DNA of 64,000 nt from Erythrobacter sp. (GTDB lineage: Bacteria > Pseudomonadota > Alphaproteobacteria > Sphingomonadales > Sphingomonadaceae): assembly GCA_013822695.1 (NCBI GenBank), contig PNKW01000002.1, positions 1-64,000 of the forward strand, read 5' to 3'. Made by a program: the position numbers and the translations under genes. Under the pieces are notes generated by a model. The model worked only from the letters and a program-made list of their open reading frames with translations, ran no database searches and was not told the origin of the DNA. Shown piece after piece: positions 55,731 to 64,000 of this stretch. How positions within the stretch are numbered: position 1 is the first letter of the stretch; every line of letters starts with the position of its first letter.

Positions 55731-56930
55731 ATGATGCGCCGCCTCCTTGCCGTGCCTGCGCTGCTTGCCACCCCAGCGGCCGCGGAAGTCTACACCCCGC
55801 CGCCGCCTGCGACGGTTGTCGTCGCCTTCGACCGCGAGACCATCCGTCCGCTGATCGTCGAAGGGCTGGCGGACTTCGGCACCGAGCGCCCTGTCGAGGC
55901 CAATGATCCGGTGCGGATCGCCTCGATTTCGAAGCTGATCATGGCGCTCACGGCGCTGCGTCTGGTGGACGAAGGCAAGCTCGAGCTGTCGCGCGATGTT
56001 TCGGACTATCTTGGCTGGCAACTTCGGTCGCCCTACCACCCCGATGCGAAGGTGCAGCTGACCGACCTCCTGTCGCACCGCGCAGGGCTCTCGGACAAGG
56101 CAGGCTACTCTATCCCTCTGGGCGAGAGCCTCGCGGCGAAATTGGCCGACCCGGCGGCGTGGCGCGAAACCGGGCCGCCGGGCGAGGCCGACTTCGAATA
56201 TGCGAACCTCGGCTCGCCGCTGGTCGCGACGGTGCTCGAAGCGGCTTCGGGGGAGCGCTATGATCGTCTGGTCGAGCGGCTGGTGTTTAAGCCGCTGGGC
56301 GTGAAGGCCTGCCTCAACTGGATCGGCTGCGGGCCCGAGCTCGAGGGGCGCGCGGTGACGCTGTACCGTCACACCGGCGAAGTCGCCGCCGACGCGCCCG
56401 CCCGCCTTCCGCCCGCCTGCACCATTCCTGTCACCGAGGGGCAGGCGTGCAGCCTAGAAAACTATGTGCCGGGCACCAATGCCTCGGTCTTCTCGCCGCA
56501 GGGGGGTGTCAGGATCGGGTTGATGGACTTGGCAAAGATCGGGCAGGCGCTGTTCGATCTGCAGCATGGCGATGCGGACGGGTTTCTTGCTCCGGGCACC
56601 GCGCAGCTCGCGATGTGGACGCTGGCCAAGGGCCGGACGGGGGACGAGACTTTCTTCTGCACCTATGGCCTCCACTTCCAGCTGATCGAGGCACCGGGAA
56701 CGGCCTGTTCGGACGACAAGCTGTTCGGCGACGGCATCCCGCGCTTCGGCCACTCGGGCGAGGCCTATGGGCTGCAGTCGGGCCTGTGGGTCGATCCCAA
56801 GGGCGATACCGGCTTCGTCTACTTCACCACGCAAGTCCCGCCCCCGGCAGGCGGCGAGGATACCGGCGGCTTCACCGCGCGCGAGAAGGCGCTGATGGCG
56901 CGGGCGCTGGAGTTGGCGACGAAACCCTAA
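55731..56930 (+). CDS. Serine hydrolase, beta-lactamase/class C-like family
   Basis: A 399-residue protein of the beta-lactamase-related (class C/penicillin-binding, EstB-like) fold. A signal peptide ends near AAAEV (MMRRLLAVPALLATPAAAE). The catalytic SxxK reads SISKLIM near residue 70, and the YxN motif appears as YANLG in the FEYANLGSPLVATVLEAASG block. HSGEAYGLQSG near the C-terminus stands for the third motif. It is likely a periplasmic D-peptidase, esterase or beta-lactamase-like enzyme. The start is taken at the first of two ATGs. Confidence 0.85.
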   Translation: MMRRLLAVPALLATPAAAEVYTPPPPATVVVAFDRETIRPLIVEGLADFGTERPVEANDPVRIASISKLIMALTALRLVDEGKLELSRDVSDYLGWQLRSPYHPDAKVQLTDLLSHRAGLSDKAGYSIPLGESLAAKLADPAAWRETGPPGEADFEYANLGSPLVATVLEAASGERYDRLVERLVFKPLGVKACLNWIGCGPELEGRAVTLYRHTGEVAADAPARLPPACTIPVTEGQACSLENYVPGTNASVFSPQGGVRIGLMDLAKIGQALFDLQHGDADGFLAPGTAQLAMWTLAKGRTGDETFFCTYGLHFQLIEAPGTACSDDKLFGDGIPRFGHSGEAYGLQSGLWVDPKGDTGFVYFTTQVPPPAGGEDTGGFTAREKALMARALELATKP

Positions 56931-57147
56931 GCTTCGACCCTCACCGGCTTGCGGAGCTTGGCGATGAGCGGCTTGGCGAAGGGCTTGGTGAGCATCGTGC
57001 TGCCCACCGCCATCAGCTTGGGCCGCGCGCGGCCGATCAAATGCGTTTTCCCCACGGCAAAGGCGCGTGTCGTCGATTGACGCGGTGCAGCAATTCGCCC
57101 ATCGCAGCAGGGTCTTCCGCCGCAGAAGCGATTCTGTATCGGGCAGG

Positions 57148-57348
57148 CGAGCGGGAGAGCCCGATGCCTCGGTCTAACGGGGCAAAGGCGCCGAAGGAGC
57201 AACCGCCCCGGAAACTCTCAGGCCACCGGACCGCTCGGCTGTGTGACACTCTGGAAAGCGCCCCCGCTCGCAAGGCAGGGGGCCACCGAAGGGGAGGCTG
57301 GTCGCCCGCGGCCCGCCGAAGCTCTCAGGTCACCCGACAGAGGGGGCA
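57148..57348 (+). ncRNA. Tandem glycine riboswitch
   Basis: Two glycine aptamers are visible in tandem before gcvT. The first (about 57148-57240) has CGGGAGAGCCC, GCCGAAGGAGCAA and GAAACTCTCAGG, ending GGACCGCTC. The second (about 57247-57348) has ACTCTGGAAAGCG, CCACCGAAGGGG, and CGAAGCTCTCAGG, ending CCGACAGAGGG. These match the conserved cores of the glycine riboswitch. Binding of glycine should switch on the gcv operon behind. Boundaries are estimated by eye. Confidence 0.88.
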
Positions 57349-57408
57349 GTTATGGGGGAGTGCCTTGGGGCGCTGCCGGACTGCCGTATTCTGCCGGGGA
57401 ATTCCCAC

Positions 57409-58548
57409 GTGAGCGACCACGATACCGAAGACCACCTCGAAGACATCGCGCTCGAGCCGCTGCCGCTCGACGCCTGGCACCGCACGCGGGGCGCGCGGAT
57501 GGTGCCCTTTGCGGGTTACGAGATGCCGATCCAGTATGAGGGCATCGTCGCCGAGCATAACTGGACGCGCGAAAATGCCGGGCTGTTCGACGTGTCGCAC
57601 ATGGGCCAGCTTGTGCTGTCCGGCCCCGATCTCGACGCGGCGGTCGAGGCAGTCTTGCCGATTGACCTCAGCACCCTGAAGCTGGGCCAGCAACGCTACT
57701 CGCTGCTGCTGGACGAAAACGGCGGCGTGCTCGATGACCTGATGGTCTCGCGCTGGCCTGAGGCGCTCTATCTGGTGGTCAATGGCGCGACCAAGTGGGA
57801 CGACATGGGGACACTGCGGGAGGCGCTGCCCGACGAGGTCACCATGAACTACCTCGACGATCGCGCACTGCTGGCGTTGCAGGGGCCCAAGGCGGCGGAC
57901 GCGCTGGCACGGCATGCGACCGGTGAATATTCCTTGTCCGCGCTGACCTTCATGAAGTTCGGCCGCTTCCAGATCGCCGGCCACGACGTCACCATCGCGC
58001 GGGCAGGCTATACCGGCGAGGACGGGTTCGAGATCTCGCTGCCTGCCGAAGCCGCCGCCGAAGTTGCCGACCTGCTCTGCGGCGATCCCGAAGTTAAACC
58101 CATCGGCCTCGGCGCGCGCGATTCCCTCAGGCTCGAGGCAGGCCTGCCGCTCTACGGCCACGACCTCTCGCCCGAGACCTCTCCCATCGAAGCCGGCCTC
58201 ACCTTCGGCATCAACAAGCGCCGCCGGACCGAAGGCGGCTTCCCCGGTGCCGAGCGTATCAACCGCGAGATCGCCGAGGGCACGGCGCGCAAGTGGGCCG
58301 GCCTCAAGCTCGAAGGCCGCTTGCCTGCGCGCGAGGGTGCGGAGGTCTTCGCCGGACCTGAGAAGATCGGCACCGTCACCAGCGGCGGCTTCTCCCCCAC
58401 CTTGGGCGCGCCCATCGCCATGGCCTATGTCGACAGCGAACACGCCGCCATCGGCACGCAACTTGAGGTGGCGGTGCGCGGCAAGCGCCTCGCCGCCACC
58501 GTCACGCCCACCCCTTTCGTCCCCCACCGCTACTTCAGAGGGAGCTGA
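57409..58548 (+). CDS. gcvT: Glycine cleavage system T protein (aminomethyltransferase)
   Basis: About 379 residues. It transfers the aminomethyl group from the H protein to tetrahydrofolate, giving methylene-THF and ammonia. Motifs are GARMVPFAGYEMPIQYEG, GLFDVSHMGQL near residue 65, LLLDENGGVLDDL and GYTGEDGFEISL. The GTG start at 57409 (VSDHDTEDHLED) is chosen over ATG 57352, which would start in the riboswitch expression platform, although that is possible. It leads the gcv operon. Confidence 0.94.
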   Translation: MSDHDTEDHLEDIALEPLPLDAWHRTRGARMVPFAGYEMPIQYEGIVAEHNWTRENAGLFDVSHMGQLVLSGPDLDAAVEAVLPIDLSTLKLGQQRYSLLLDENGGVLDDLMVSRWPEALYLVVNGATKWDDMGTLREALPDEVTMNYLDDRALLALQGPKAADALARHATGEYSLSALTFMKFGRFQIAGHDVTIARAGYTGEDGFEISLPAEAAAEVADLLCGDPEVKPIGLGARDSLRLEAGLPLYGHDLSPETSPIEAGLTFGINKRRRTEGGFPGAERINREIAEGTARKWAGLKLEGRLPAREGAEVFAGPEKIGTVTSGGFSPTLGAPIAMAYVDSEHAAIGTQLEVAVRGKRLAATVTPTPFVPHRYFRGS

Positions 58549-58551
58549 ACC

Positions 58552-58923
58552 ATGCCGCGCTACTACACTGACGAACACGAATGGATCGATGTCGAGGATG
58601 ACGTCGCAACCGTCGGCATCACCGAATACGCGCAAGAGCAGCTTGGCGACATCGTCTTCGTTGAATTGCCCGAGGTCGGCGCGATGATCGAGCAGGGCAA
58701 GGACGCCGCCGTGGTCGAAAGCGTCAAGGCCGCCTCCGACGTCTACGCCCCGATCACCGGCGAGATCACCGAGACCAACGCCGCGCTGGAAGAAGACCCC
58801 GCGCTGGTCAACTCCTCGCCCGAGGATGCCGGCTGGTTCTTCAAGATGACCATCGCTGCCCCAGCCGAGCTCGACAAGCTCATGGACGAAGACGGCTACA
58901 AGGCTTTCGTCGAGGACCTGTGA
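58552..58923 (+). CDS. gcvH: Glycine cleavage system H protein
   Basis: A 123-residue lipoyl carrier protein. The lipoylated lysine is K59 in [14 protein letters not shown], inside the hybrid beta fold, and EHEWI-type residues open the protein ([13 protein letters not shown]). It shuttles the aminomethyl group from GcvP to GcvT. It begins four bases behind gcvT and its stop overlaps the GTG of the next gene. Confidence 0.95.
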   Translation: MPRYYTDEHEWIDVEDDVATVGITEYAQEQLGDIVFVELPEVGAMIEQGKDAAVVESVKAASDVYAPITGEITETNAALEEDPALVNSSPEDAGWFFKMTIAAPAELDKLMDEDGYKAFVEDL

Positions 58924-59714
58924 TCGAGACCGCGCCCCCCGCGCAGCCGCGGCTGATGGTCGCCACCCCGCTCTATGGCGGGGCCGAGGGCGACTATCTG
59001 CGCAGTGTCGTGGGGCTGGCGGGCGCGGCCGAGCGGGCGGGGGTTGGGTGCGCCTTCGCCTGGCTCAGCAACAACCCGGTGATCGACCGCGCGAGGAATG
59101 TCCTTGCCGCCGCCTTACTGCAATCGGACGCGACGCATCTCGTCTTCATCGACGGTGATATCGGCTTCGTACCCGAGGAGCTGCTGGCGCTGGTGCAGCA
59201 GATGCAGGGGGACGACCGGCTCGCGGTGGTGGGCGCGCCCTACCCCAAGCGCAAGATCAACTGGAACCTCGTCGCTTCGGCGGCGGCCAAGGGGCTGGCG
59301 GAGGGCAATGCCGCTGCGCTGGAGAGATTCTCCGGCCTCTTCCCCCTCGAACCGCTCGAGTCCGCCATCAGCTTCGCGCTCGATCAGCCGATGGAATTGA
59401 AGCACACCGGCACGGGCCTGATGGTGATCCGCCGCGACGTGATCGAAAGCCTCGCCGCGCGCCACCCGGAACTGGCCTACACCGCCGATGCGCTCGACCG
59501 TGAGAGCGGGCTGGTGAGCGAGACGCTCACCGCGCTGTTCATGCCCGTGATCGATCCCGAGACGGGTCACATGCTGTCCGACGATTACGCCTTCTGCCAC
59601 CGCGTGCGCGCGGCCGGTTTCCGCATCTGGCTCGCGCCATGGATGCGCACCTCGCACACTGGCCCCGCGCGCTTTGCCGCCACGCTTTCCGACCTTGCGC
59701 TGCTGAGCGCCTGA
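58920..59714 (+). CDS. GT-A-fold glycosyltransferase-like protein inside the gcv operon
   Basis: A 264-residue protein starting at GTG 58920, overlapping the gcvH stop by four bases. It opens [21 protein letters not shown], the start of a nucleotide-sugar-binding fold, then [20 protein letters not shown] and [20 protein letters not shown], where DGD stands for the metal-binding DxD. The end, [17 protein letters not shown], resembles GT2-like proteins. No membrane span is present. Its presence between gcvH and gcvPA is unexplained; it may modify a glycine-derived or unrelated acceptor. Function unknown. Confidence 0.7.
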   Translation: MIETAPPAQPRLMVATPLYGGAEGDYLRSVVGLAGAAERAGVGCAFAWLSNNPVIDRARNVLAAALLQSDATHLVFIDGDIGFVPEELLALVQQMQGDDRLAVVGAPYPKRKINWNLVASAAAKGLAEGNAAALERFSGLFPLEPLESAISFALDQPMELKHTGTGLMVIRRDVIESLAARHPELAYTADALDRESGLVSETLTALFMPVIDPETGHMLSDDYAFCHRVRAAGFRIWLAPWMRTSHTGPARFAATLSDLALLSA

Positions 59715-59746
59715 CCTCCCACCCCCAGCCACGGAACACCTCTCCC

Positions 59747-61120
59747 ATGCGCTACCTTCCCCTCACCGATACCGACCGGCAGGCAATGCTGGCGAAAATC
59801 GGCGCTTCGGACATCGACGATCTGTTCATCGATGTGCCCGAGGTCGCCCGGCTTGATGGCCCGATCCAGGGGTTGCCGATGCACGCGAGCGAGATGGCGG
59901 TCGAACGCCACATGAAGAAGCTCGCCGCGAAGAACCTGGTGGCGGGCGAGGTGCCCTTTTTCCTTGGCGCGGGCGCCTATCGCCACCACGTGCCCGCCAG
60001 CGTCGACACCATCATCCAGCGCGGCGAGTTCCTGACCGCCTACACGCCCTACCAGCCCGAGATTGCTCAGGGCACGCTCCAGATGCTGTTCGAGTTCCAG
60101 ACGCAGGTCGCGCGTTTCTATGGCTGCGCGGTGGCCAATGCCTCGCTCTATGACGGCTCGACCGCGTGCTGGGAGGCGGTGGCGATGGCGACCCGCGTCA
60201 CCAAGCGCAAGCGCGCGGTGCTCTCGGGCGCGCTGCATCCGCATTACGCACAGGTCGTGAAGACGATGGCGCATTTCACCGGCGACGAGATCGCCGACGC
60301 GCTCCCCGCGATCACCCCTGACCCCGAGCTTTCGGGCCTCATCGGACGGATCGACGAGGAGACCGCCTGCGTCGTGGTGCAATATCCCGACATCCTCGGC
60401 CGGATCGCCGACCTCACCCCCATTGCCGAAGCCGCCCATGCCAAGGGCGCGCTGCTGGTGGTGGTGAACACCGAGCCGGTGGCGCTGGGCGCGATCAAGA
60501 GCCCCGGTGAAATGGGCGCGGATATCGTGGTGGGCGAGGGGCAGTCGCTCGGCGTCGGCCTGCAATTCGGCGGGCCCTACCTCGGCCTGTTCGCGGTGCG
60601 CGATCCCAAGCACGTGCGCCAGATGCCCGGCCGCTTGTGCGGGGAGACCACGGATGCCGAGGGCAAGCGCGGCTTCGTGCTCACCCTCTCGACCCGCGAG
60701 CAGCACATCCGCCGCGAGAAGGCGACCAGCAACATCTGCACCAACTCGGGGCTCTGCGCGCTCGCCTTCACCGTTCACATGACGCTGCTGGGCGAGACCG
60801 GCCTGCGCCAGCTCGCCGCCGAGAACCACCGCCTCGCCTGCCTTGCTGCCGACCGGCTGGCCAAGGTGCCGGGGGTCGAGGTGCTCAACAACGGCTTCTT
60901 CAACGAGTTCACCCTGATGCTCGGCGGCAAGCCCGCGCGCGAGATCATCCGTGATCTCGCCGACCGCGGCGTGCTTGGCGGGGTGTCGCTCGGGCGGCTT
61001 TACCCCGGGGTCGAGGCGCTGGAGCACGCGCTGCTTGTCGCCGTGACCGAGACCACCACCGAGGAAGATATCGAGCGCCTCGCCACAGAGCTTGAAGCCG
61101 CCATCAAGGAGACCGTGTGA
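59747..61120 (+). CDS. gcvPA: Glycine dehydrogenase (decarboxylating), subunit 1
   Basis: A 457-residue N-terminal half of the split P protein: [20 protein letters not shown] opens it, followed by [27 protein letters not shown] (active-site region) and [16 protein letters not shown] near the C-terminus. With GcvPB it decarboxylates glycine and loads the aminomethyl group on GcvH. Start at 59747. It is coupled to gcvPB at the overlapping stop/start. Confidence 0.95.
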   Translation: MRYLPLTDTDRQAMLAKIGASDIDDLFIDVPEVARLDGPIQGLPMHASEMAVERHMKKLAAKNLVAGEVPFFLGAGAYRHHVPASVDTIIQRGEFLTAYTPYQPEIAQGTLQMLFEFQTQVARFYGCAVANASLYDGSTACWEAVAMATRVTKRKRAVLSGALHPHYAQVVKTMAHFTGDEIADALPAITPDPELSGLIGRIDEETACVVVQYPDILGRIADLTPIAEAAHAKGALLVVVNTEPVALGAIKSPGEMGADIVVGEGQSLGVGLQFGGPYLGLFAVRDPKHVRQMPGRLCGETTDAEGKRGFVLTLSTREQHIRREKATSNICTNSGLCALAFTVHMTLLGETGLRQLAAENHRLACLAADRLAKVPGVEVLNNGFFNEFTLMLGGKPAREIIRDLADRGVLGGVSLGRLYPGVEALEHALLVAVTETTTEEDIERLATELEAAIKETV

Positions 61121-62682
61121 TGAACGCCCCCAACAAGAGCGGCTGGAAGCCCGAAATGCAGGTGGCCGAGGACGGCTTTCTCGGCGGCCCCGTCACCTCG
61201 ACCGGCAACCGCGGGCTGATGCTGGAAGAGCCGCTGCTGTTCGAGATCGGCCGCAAGGATGTGACCGGTGTCGATCTGCCGGAAGTCGATCCGGCCGCCC
61301 CGACCCGCCTCGGCGGGCTTGCGCGCGAGGAGGCGATCGGCCTCGTCGGCCTGACCGAGCCCGAGACGGTGCGCCACTACACGCGCCTCAGCCGCCAGAA
61401 CTACGGGATCGACCTCGGCTTCTTCCCGCTCGGCTCGTGCACCATGAAGCACAACCCGCGCCTCAACGAGAAGATGGCGCGGCTGCCGGGCTTTGCGGAC
61501 ATTCACCCGCTCCAGCCGGTCGGAACCGTGCAGGGCGCACTCGAGGTGATCAACGAGCTCGCCCATTGGCTGATCACGCTGACCGGCATGCACGGCGTCG
61601 CGATGAGCCCCAAGGCGGGCGCTCATGGCGAGCTGTGCGGGATGCTGTGCATCCGTGCCGCGCTGGAAGCACGCGGTGACAAGCGCGACGTCGTGCTGGT
61701 GCCCGAAAGCGCCCACGGCACCAACCCCGCCACCGCTGCCTTCGCGGGCTTCCGTGTGGAGGACATCCCCGCCACTCCTGAAGGCCGCGTCGACGTGGCA
61801 GCGCTGAGGGCGCGGTTGGGGCCGGATGTGGCGGCGGTGATGATCACCAATCCCAACACCTGCGGGTTGTTCGAGAAGGACTTCCGCGAGATGGCCGATG
61901 CGGTCCACGCGGCGGGCGGCTTTGTCTATTGCGACGGGGCGAACTTCAACGCCATCGTCGGCAAGGTGCGCCCCGGCGACCTTGGCGTGGATGCGATGCA
62001 CATCAACCTGCACAAGACCTTCTCGACCCCGCACGGCGGCGGCGGGCCGGGTTCGGGGCCGGTGGTGCTGTCCGAAGCGCTCGCACCCTTCGGCCCGATG
62101 CCCTTCACCGCCCGCACCGCGGATGGCGTGGTGCATCTGGTCGAGGAAGAGAGCGCCGCGGAATTCGGCCACACTCAGGCTTTCGGTCGCATGACCGCCT
62201 TCCACGGGCAGATGGGCATGTTCACCCGCGCGCTGACCTATATCCTCAGCCACGGGGCAGATGGCCTCAAGCAGGTGGCCGAGGACGCGGTGCTCAACGC
62301 CAATTACATCCTGCGCAACATGGAAGATATCCTCCACGCTCCGTTCGCGGCTTCGGGGCCGTGCATGCATGAGGCGCTGTTCGGCGACAAGGACTTCACC
62401 AATGGGCTTTCGACGCTCGACGTCGCCAAGGGTCTGATCGACGAGGGCTATCACCCGATGACGGTCTATTTCCCCCTCGTGGTCCACGGCGCGATGCTGG
62501 TCGAGCCGACCGAGACCGAGAGCAAGGCCGCGATCGACCAGTTCATCACCGCCTTCCGCGGTGTGGTCGAACGCGCGCTGGAAGGGGACGAGGCGCTGAA
62601 GCAGGCGCCCTACTACTCGCCGCGCCGGCGGCTTGATGAAACGGGTGCGGCGAGGAAGCCGAAGCTCGCTTACGAGGGCTGA
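61120..62682 (+). CDS. gcvPB: Glycine dehydrogenase (decarboxylating), subunit 2
   Basis: A 520-residue C-terminal half of GcvP carrying the PLP site. Lys299 lies in HINLHKTFSTPHGGGGPGSG. Other conserved blocks are FFPLGSCTMKHNPR and MSPKAGAHGELCGML. The frame could start at GTG 61117 or ATG 61120; both overlap the gcvPA stop. It ends flush against the convergent flippase gene, with no space for a terminator between the stops. Confidence 0.95.
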   Translation: MNAPNKSGWKPEMQVAEDGFLGGPVTSTGNRGLMLEEPLLFEIGRKDVTGVDLPEVDPAAPTRLGGLAREEAIGLVGLTEPETVRHYTRLSRQNYGIDLGFFPLGSCTMKHNPRLNEKMARLPGFADIHPLQPVGTVQGALEVINELAHWLITLTGMHGVAMSPKAGAHGELCGMLCIRAALEARGDKRDVVLVPESAHGTNPATAAFAGFRVEDIPATPEGRVDVAALRARLGPDVAAVMITNPNTCGLFEKDFREMADAVHAAGGFVYCDGANFNAIVGKVRPGDLGVDAMHINLHKTFSTPHGGGGPGSGPVVLSEALAPFGPMPFTARTADGVVHLVEEESAAEFGHTQAFGRMTAFHGQMGMFTRALTYILSHGADGLKQVAEDAVLNANYILRNMEDILHAPFAASGPCMHEALFGDKDFTNGLSTLDVAKGLIDEGYHPMTVYFPLVVHGAMLVEPTETESKAAIDQFITAFRGVVERALEGDEALKQAPYYSPRRRLDETGAARKPKLAYEG

Positions 62683-63987
62683 TCAGCGTTCCGGGGGAGC
62701 GGGGCTGGCGCCTTGCTCGTCCGGCTCCACCACCAGCCGGAACTGCTTGAGGTTCACGATCGCGACGTAGAAGCCGACCACCGCCAGCAGGCTCGAGCCC
62801 AGGACCGCGAAGCCTGCGCCCTGCGCGCCTTTCCAGTCGATCGCCATCTCGAGCATCAGGAGCGCGAGGATCGTGGGGAACAGCCGCACGAGGAAGGCGA
62901 CATGCGCTTTGCCGGCCGAGATCAGCAGGCTTTCAAGGCTCGCCCCGACCAGCTCGACCGCACCCGCTATGCTGAGGATGATCATCGCCCAGTAGAAGCC
63001 GGTGAACTCCGGTCCCGCGATCAGCGCCAGCCCCTCGCGCCCGAACAGGATCGCAGTGACCACCGCCGTCACCCCGGCAATCGCGGCGATGTTGGCCATG
63101 CGCCGCGCGATCTCGACCGCGGAATCGCGCGATTGCACCAGCTCGGGCAGGATCGCCTTGGAGATCGTCTGCGCCAGCGCGATCAGCGCCACGCCGAGCT
63201 GGTTCGCAATGCGGAAACCGCCCGCCAGATAGGCCCCGCCAAAGGTGCCCACCAGCAGGATCATCACCTGCTTGCCCGCCACCGCAAGACTGCTCGACAG
63301 ATTGGTCGAGACCACGAAACGCCACACGCCCGTGTGGCGCGCGGGGATCGCCTTGAGGCTGACCGAGGCGAGGCTCAGCGGCTGCACCCGCACCGCGACC
63401 CACCACAATGCCAGCGCCGTGCCGATCTCGGAGGCGGCGAAGGCGAGGATGAAGCCGGTCACGTCGGGCATCAGCCACCACGCCAGCCCCGCGCCGCCCG
63501 CGCGGATGATCGGCTGCACCGCCTCGGCCCAGGTTGCCCTTCCGTATTCGTTGTGGAGCCGCAATATTCCCGTGGGCGTGGTGCGGATCGTCGCGACCGA
63601 GATCACGCAGTACCAGAAGGTCAGCCACATGAGATCAGGCGGCACGTCGAGCCACAGCGGCGCGGTCAGCACCAGCACGGCGGCAGCGATGGTGCCCCCT
63701 GCGAAGGACAGCAGGTCGAGCGCCACGGCAAAGCCCGTCGCCTCGCGCGCACGGGCGATGTCGACCCCGGGGCTTTCGGGATCGGCCCCCCAGCGGACGA
63801 TGAATTGCCAGGTCTGGAAGCTCGAAAAGCCGGTGACCGCCTGCCCCAGCGCGATGATCAGCGCGAAGTAGCCGAAACCGTCGGTGCCGAGCGTGCGCGC
63901 GGCGATGGCGAGGTAGAGCAGGCTCAGCACGGCATTGAACCCGCGCCCGCCGAGCAGCCAGCCCATGTTGGCGAAAACCTGCTTCAC
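62683..63987 (-). CDS. Oligosaccharide/polysaccharide flippase family protein
   Basis: A 434-residue membrane protein of the MOP/PST (Wzx) superfamily. It has about 12-14 hydrophobic spans, starting MGWLLGGRGFNAVLSLLYLAIAARTLGTDGFGYFALII, with the FRIANQLGVALIALAQTISKAILPELVQS block typical of flippases. It would move a lipid-linked saccharide unit across the inner membrane. The next gene upstream is outside the window, so partners are not visible. Full length is probably present (start at 63987), 13 bp from the edge. Confidence 0.82.
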   Translation of the reverse strand: MKQVFANMGWLLGGRGFNAVLSLLYLAIAARTLGTDGFGYFALIIALGQAVTGFSSFQTWQFIVRWGADPESPGVDIARAREATGFAVALDLLSFAGGTIAAAVLVLTAPLWLDVPPDLMWLTFWYCVISVATIRTTPTGILRLHNEYGRATWAEAVQPIIRAGGAGLAWWLMPDVTGFILAFAASEIGTALALWWVAVRVQPLSLASVSLKAIPARHTGVWRFVVSTNLSSSLAVAGKQVMILLVGTFGGAYLAGGFRIANQLGVALIALAQTISKAILPELVQSRDSAVEIARRMANIAAIAGVTAVVTAILFGREGLALIAGPEFTGFYWAMIILSIAGAVELVGASLESLLISAGKAHVAFLVRLFPTILALLMLEMAIDWKGAQGAGFAVLGSSLLAVVGFYVAIVNLKQFRLVVEPDEQGASPAPPER

Positions 63988-64000
63988 ATCACAATTCCAG

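Noticed and set aside
57352..57408. ATG 57352 as the start of gcvT
   Set aside because: It falls in the riboswitch expression platform, and the 19 added residues do not resemble GcvT N-termini. Kept as a possible alternative.
59585..61027. A 480-codon frame antisense to gcvPA
   Set aside because: GcvPA is fully conserved on the plus strand and part of an operon.

Overview
The window is high-GC alphaproteobacterial chromosome, most likely from Sphingomonadales (Erythrobacteraceae or close kin). The signs are a PhyR-NepR-EcfG general stress locus, a class I PHA synthase with phasin, a two-gene MetH, GvcPA/GcvPB-type split glycine decarboxylase behind a tandem glycine riboswitch, and a BciA-like 8-vinyl reductase. 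The last suggests an aerobic anoxygenic phototroph, although no photosynthesis cluster lies here. The assignment rests on recognised protein families; no database search was run.

Layout. 1-7 kb is accessory DNA. It holds an Abi-like protein tail, a serine resolvase with a res-like repeat, a siderophore receptor plus PepSY inner-membrane protein behind Fur-like boxes, then a TniQ-like gene and a chimera of transposase and recombinase fragments. 7.3-14.8 kb is housekeeping: LOG-family hydrolase, ThiD, a KtrB/KtrA potassium uptake pair, GlmM, a dicarboxylate/amino-acid symporter and Fe-superoxide dismutase. 14.8-15.4 kb is an orphan gene between inverted repeat copies. 15.4-19.0 kb is the general stress response locus (ecfG, nepR, a CHASE/HWE histidine kinase, phyR) with matches to EcfG promoters and a possible small RNA. 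19.3-25.6 kb has a long GNAT-fold protein and a fatty acid desaturase, lptF-lptG and clpS. 25.8-28.7 kb is phasin and PHA synthase with a PhaR-type operator.

28.9-34.2 kb carries an AlaC-type aminotransferase, a set of poorly characterised small genes led by a membrane-anchored HTH protein, a short RadC-like protein, an enoyl-CoA hydratase and a thioesterase. Two tRNA genes (Cys-GCA, Thr-CGT) precede a tightly packed polyprenyl-glycosylation cluster (GT2, methyltransferase, GtrA, multi-span membrane protein). 38.5-41.7 kb has a D-aminoacylase family enzyme, a MAPEG protein and bciA.

41.7-49.5 kb is a galactoside module. Divergent genes encode cytoplasmic beta- and alpha-galactosidases on one side and an SSS transporter, GalT and GalK on the other. 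49.6-55.2 kb is a methionine-cycle operon: an ArsR/SahR-like regulator fused to a methyltransferase domain, metF and the two metH genes, with a 22-bp palindrome over the first start codon. 55.3-62.7 kb has a small orphan gene, a beta-lactamase-fold hydrolase and the glycine cleavage operon gcvT-gcvH-(glycosyltransferase-like)-gcvPA-gcvPB. The window ends inside or at a polysaccharide flippase gene on the opposite strand.

The methionine and glycine operons both feed one-carbon units through tetrahydrofolate, so 49.6-62.7 kb is largely a C1 metabolism region. The most unusual observations are the mutually overlapping EcfG promoter matches inside the kinase gene, the possible sRNA beside phyR, the HTH-membrane gene set at 30-31.7 kb, the glycosyltransferase-like gene inside the gcv operon, and the mosaic of broken mobile elements at 4.7-6.9 kb.
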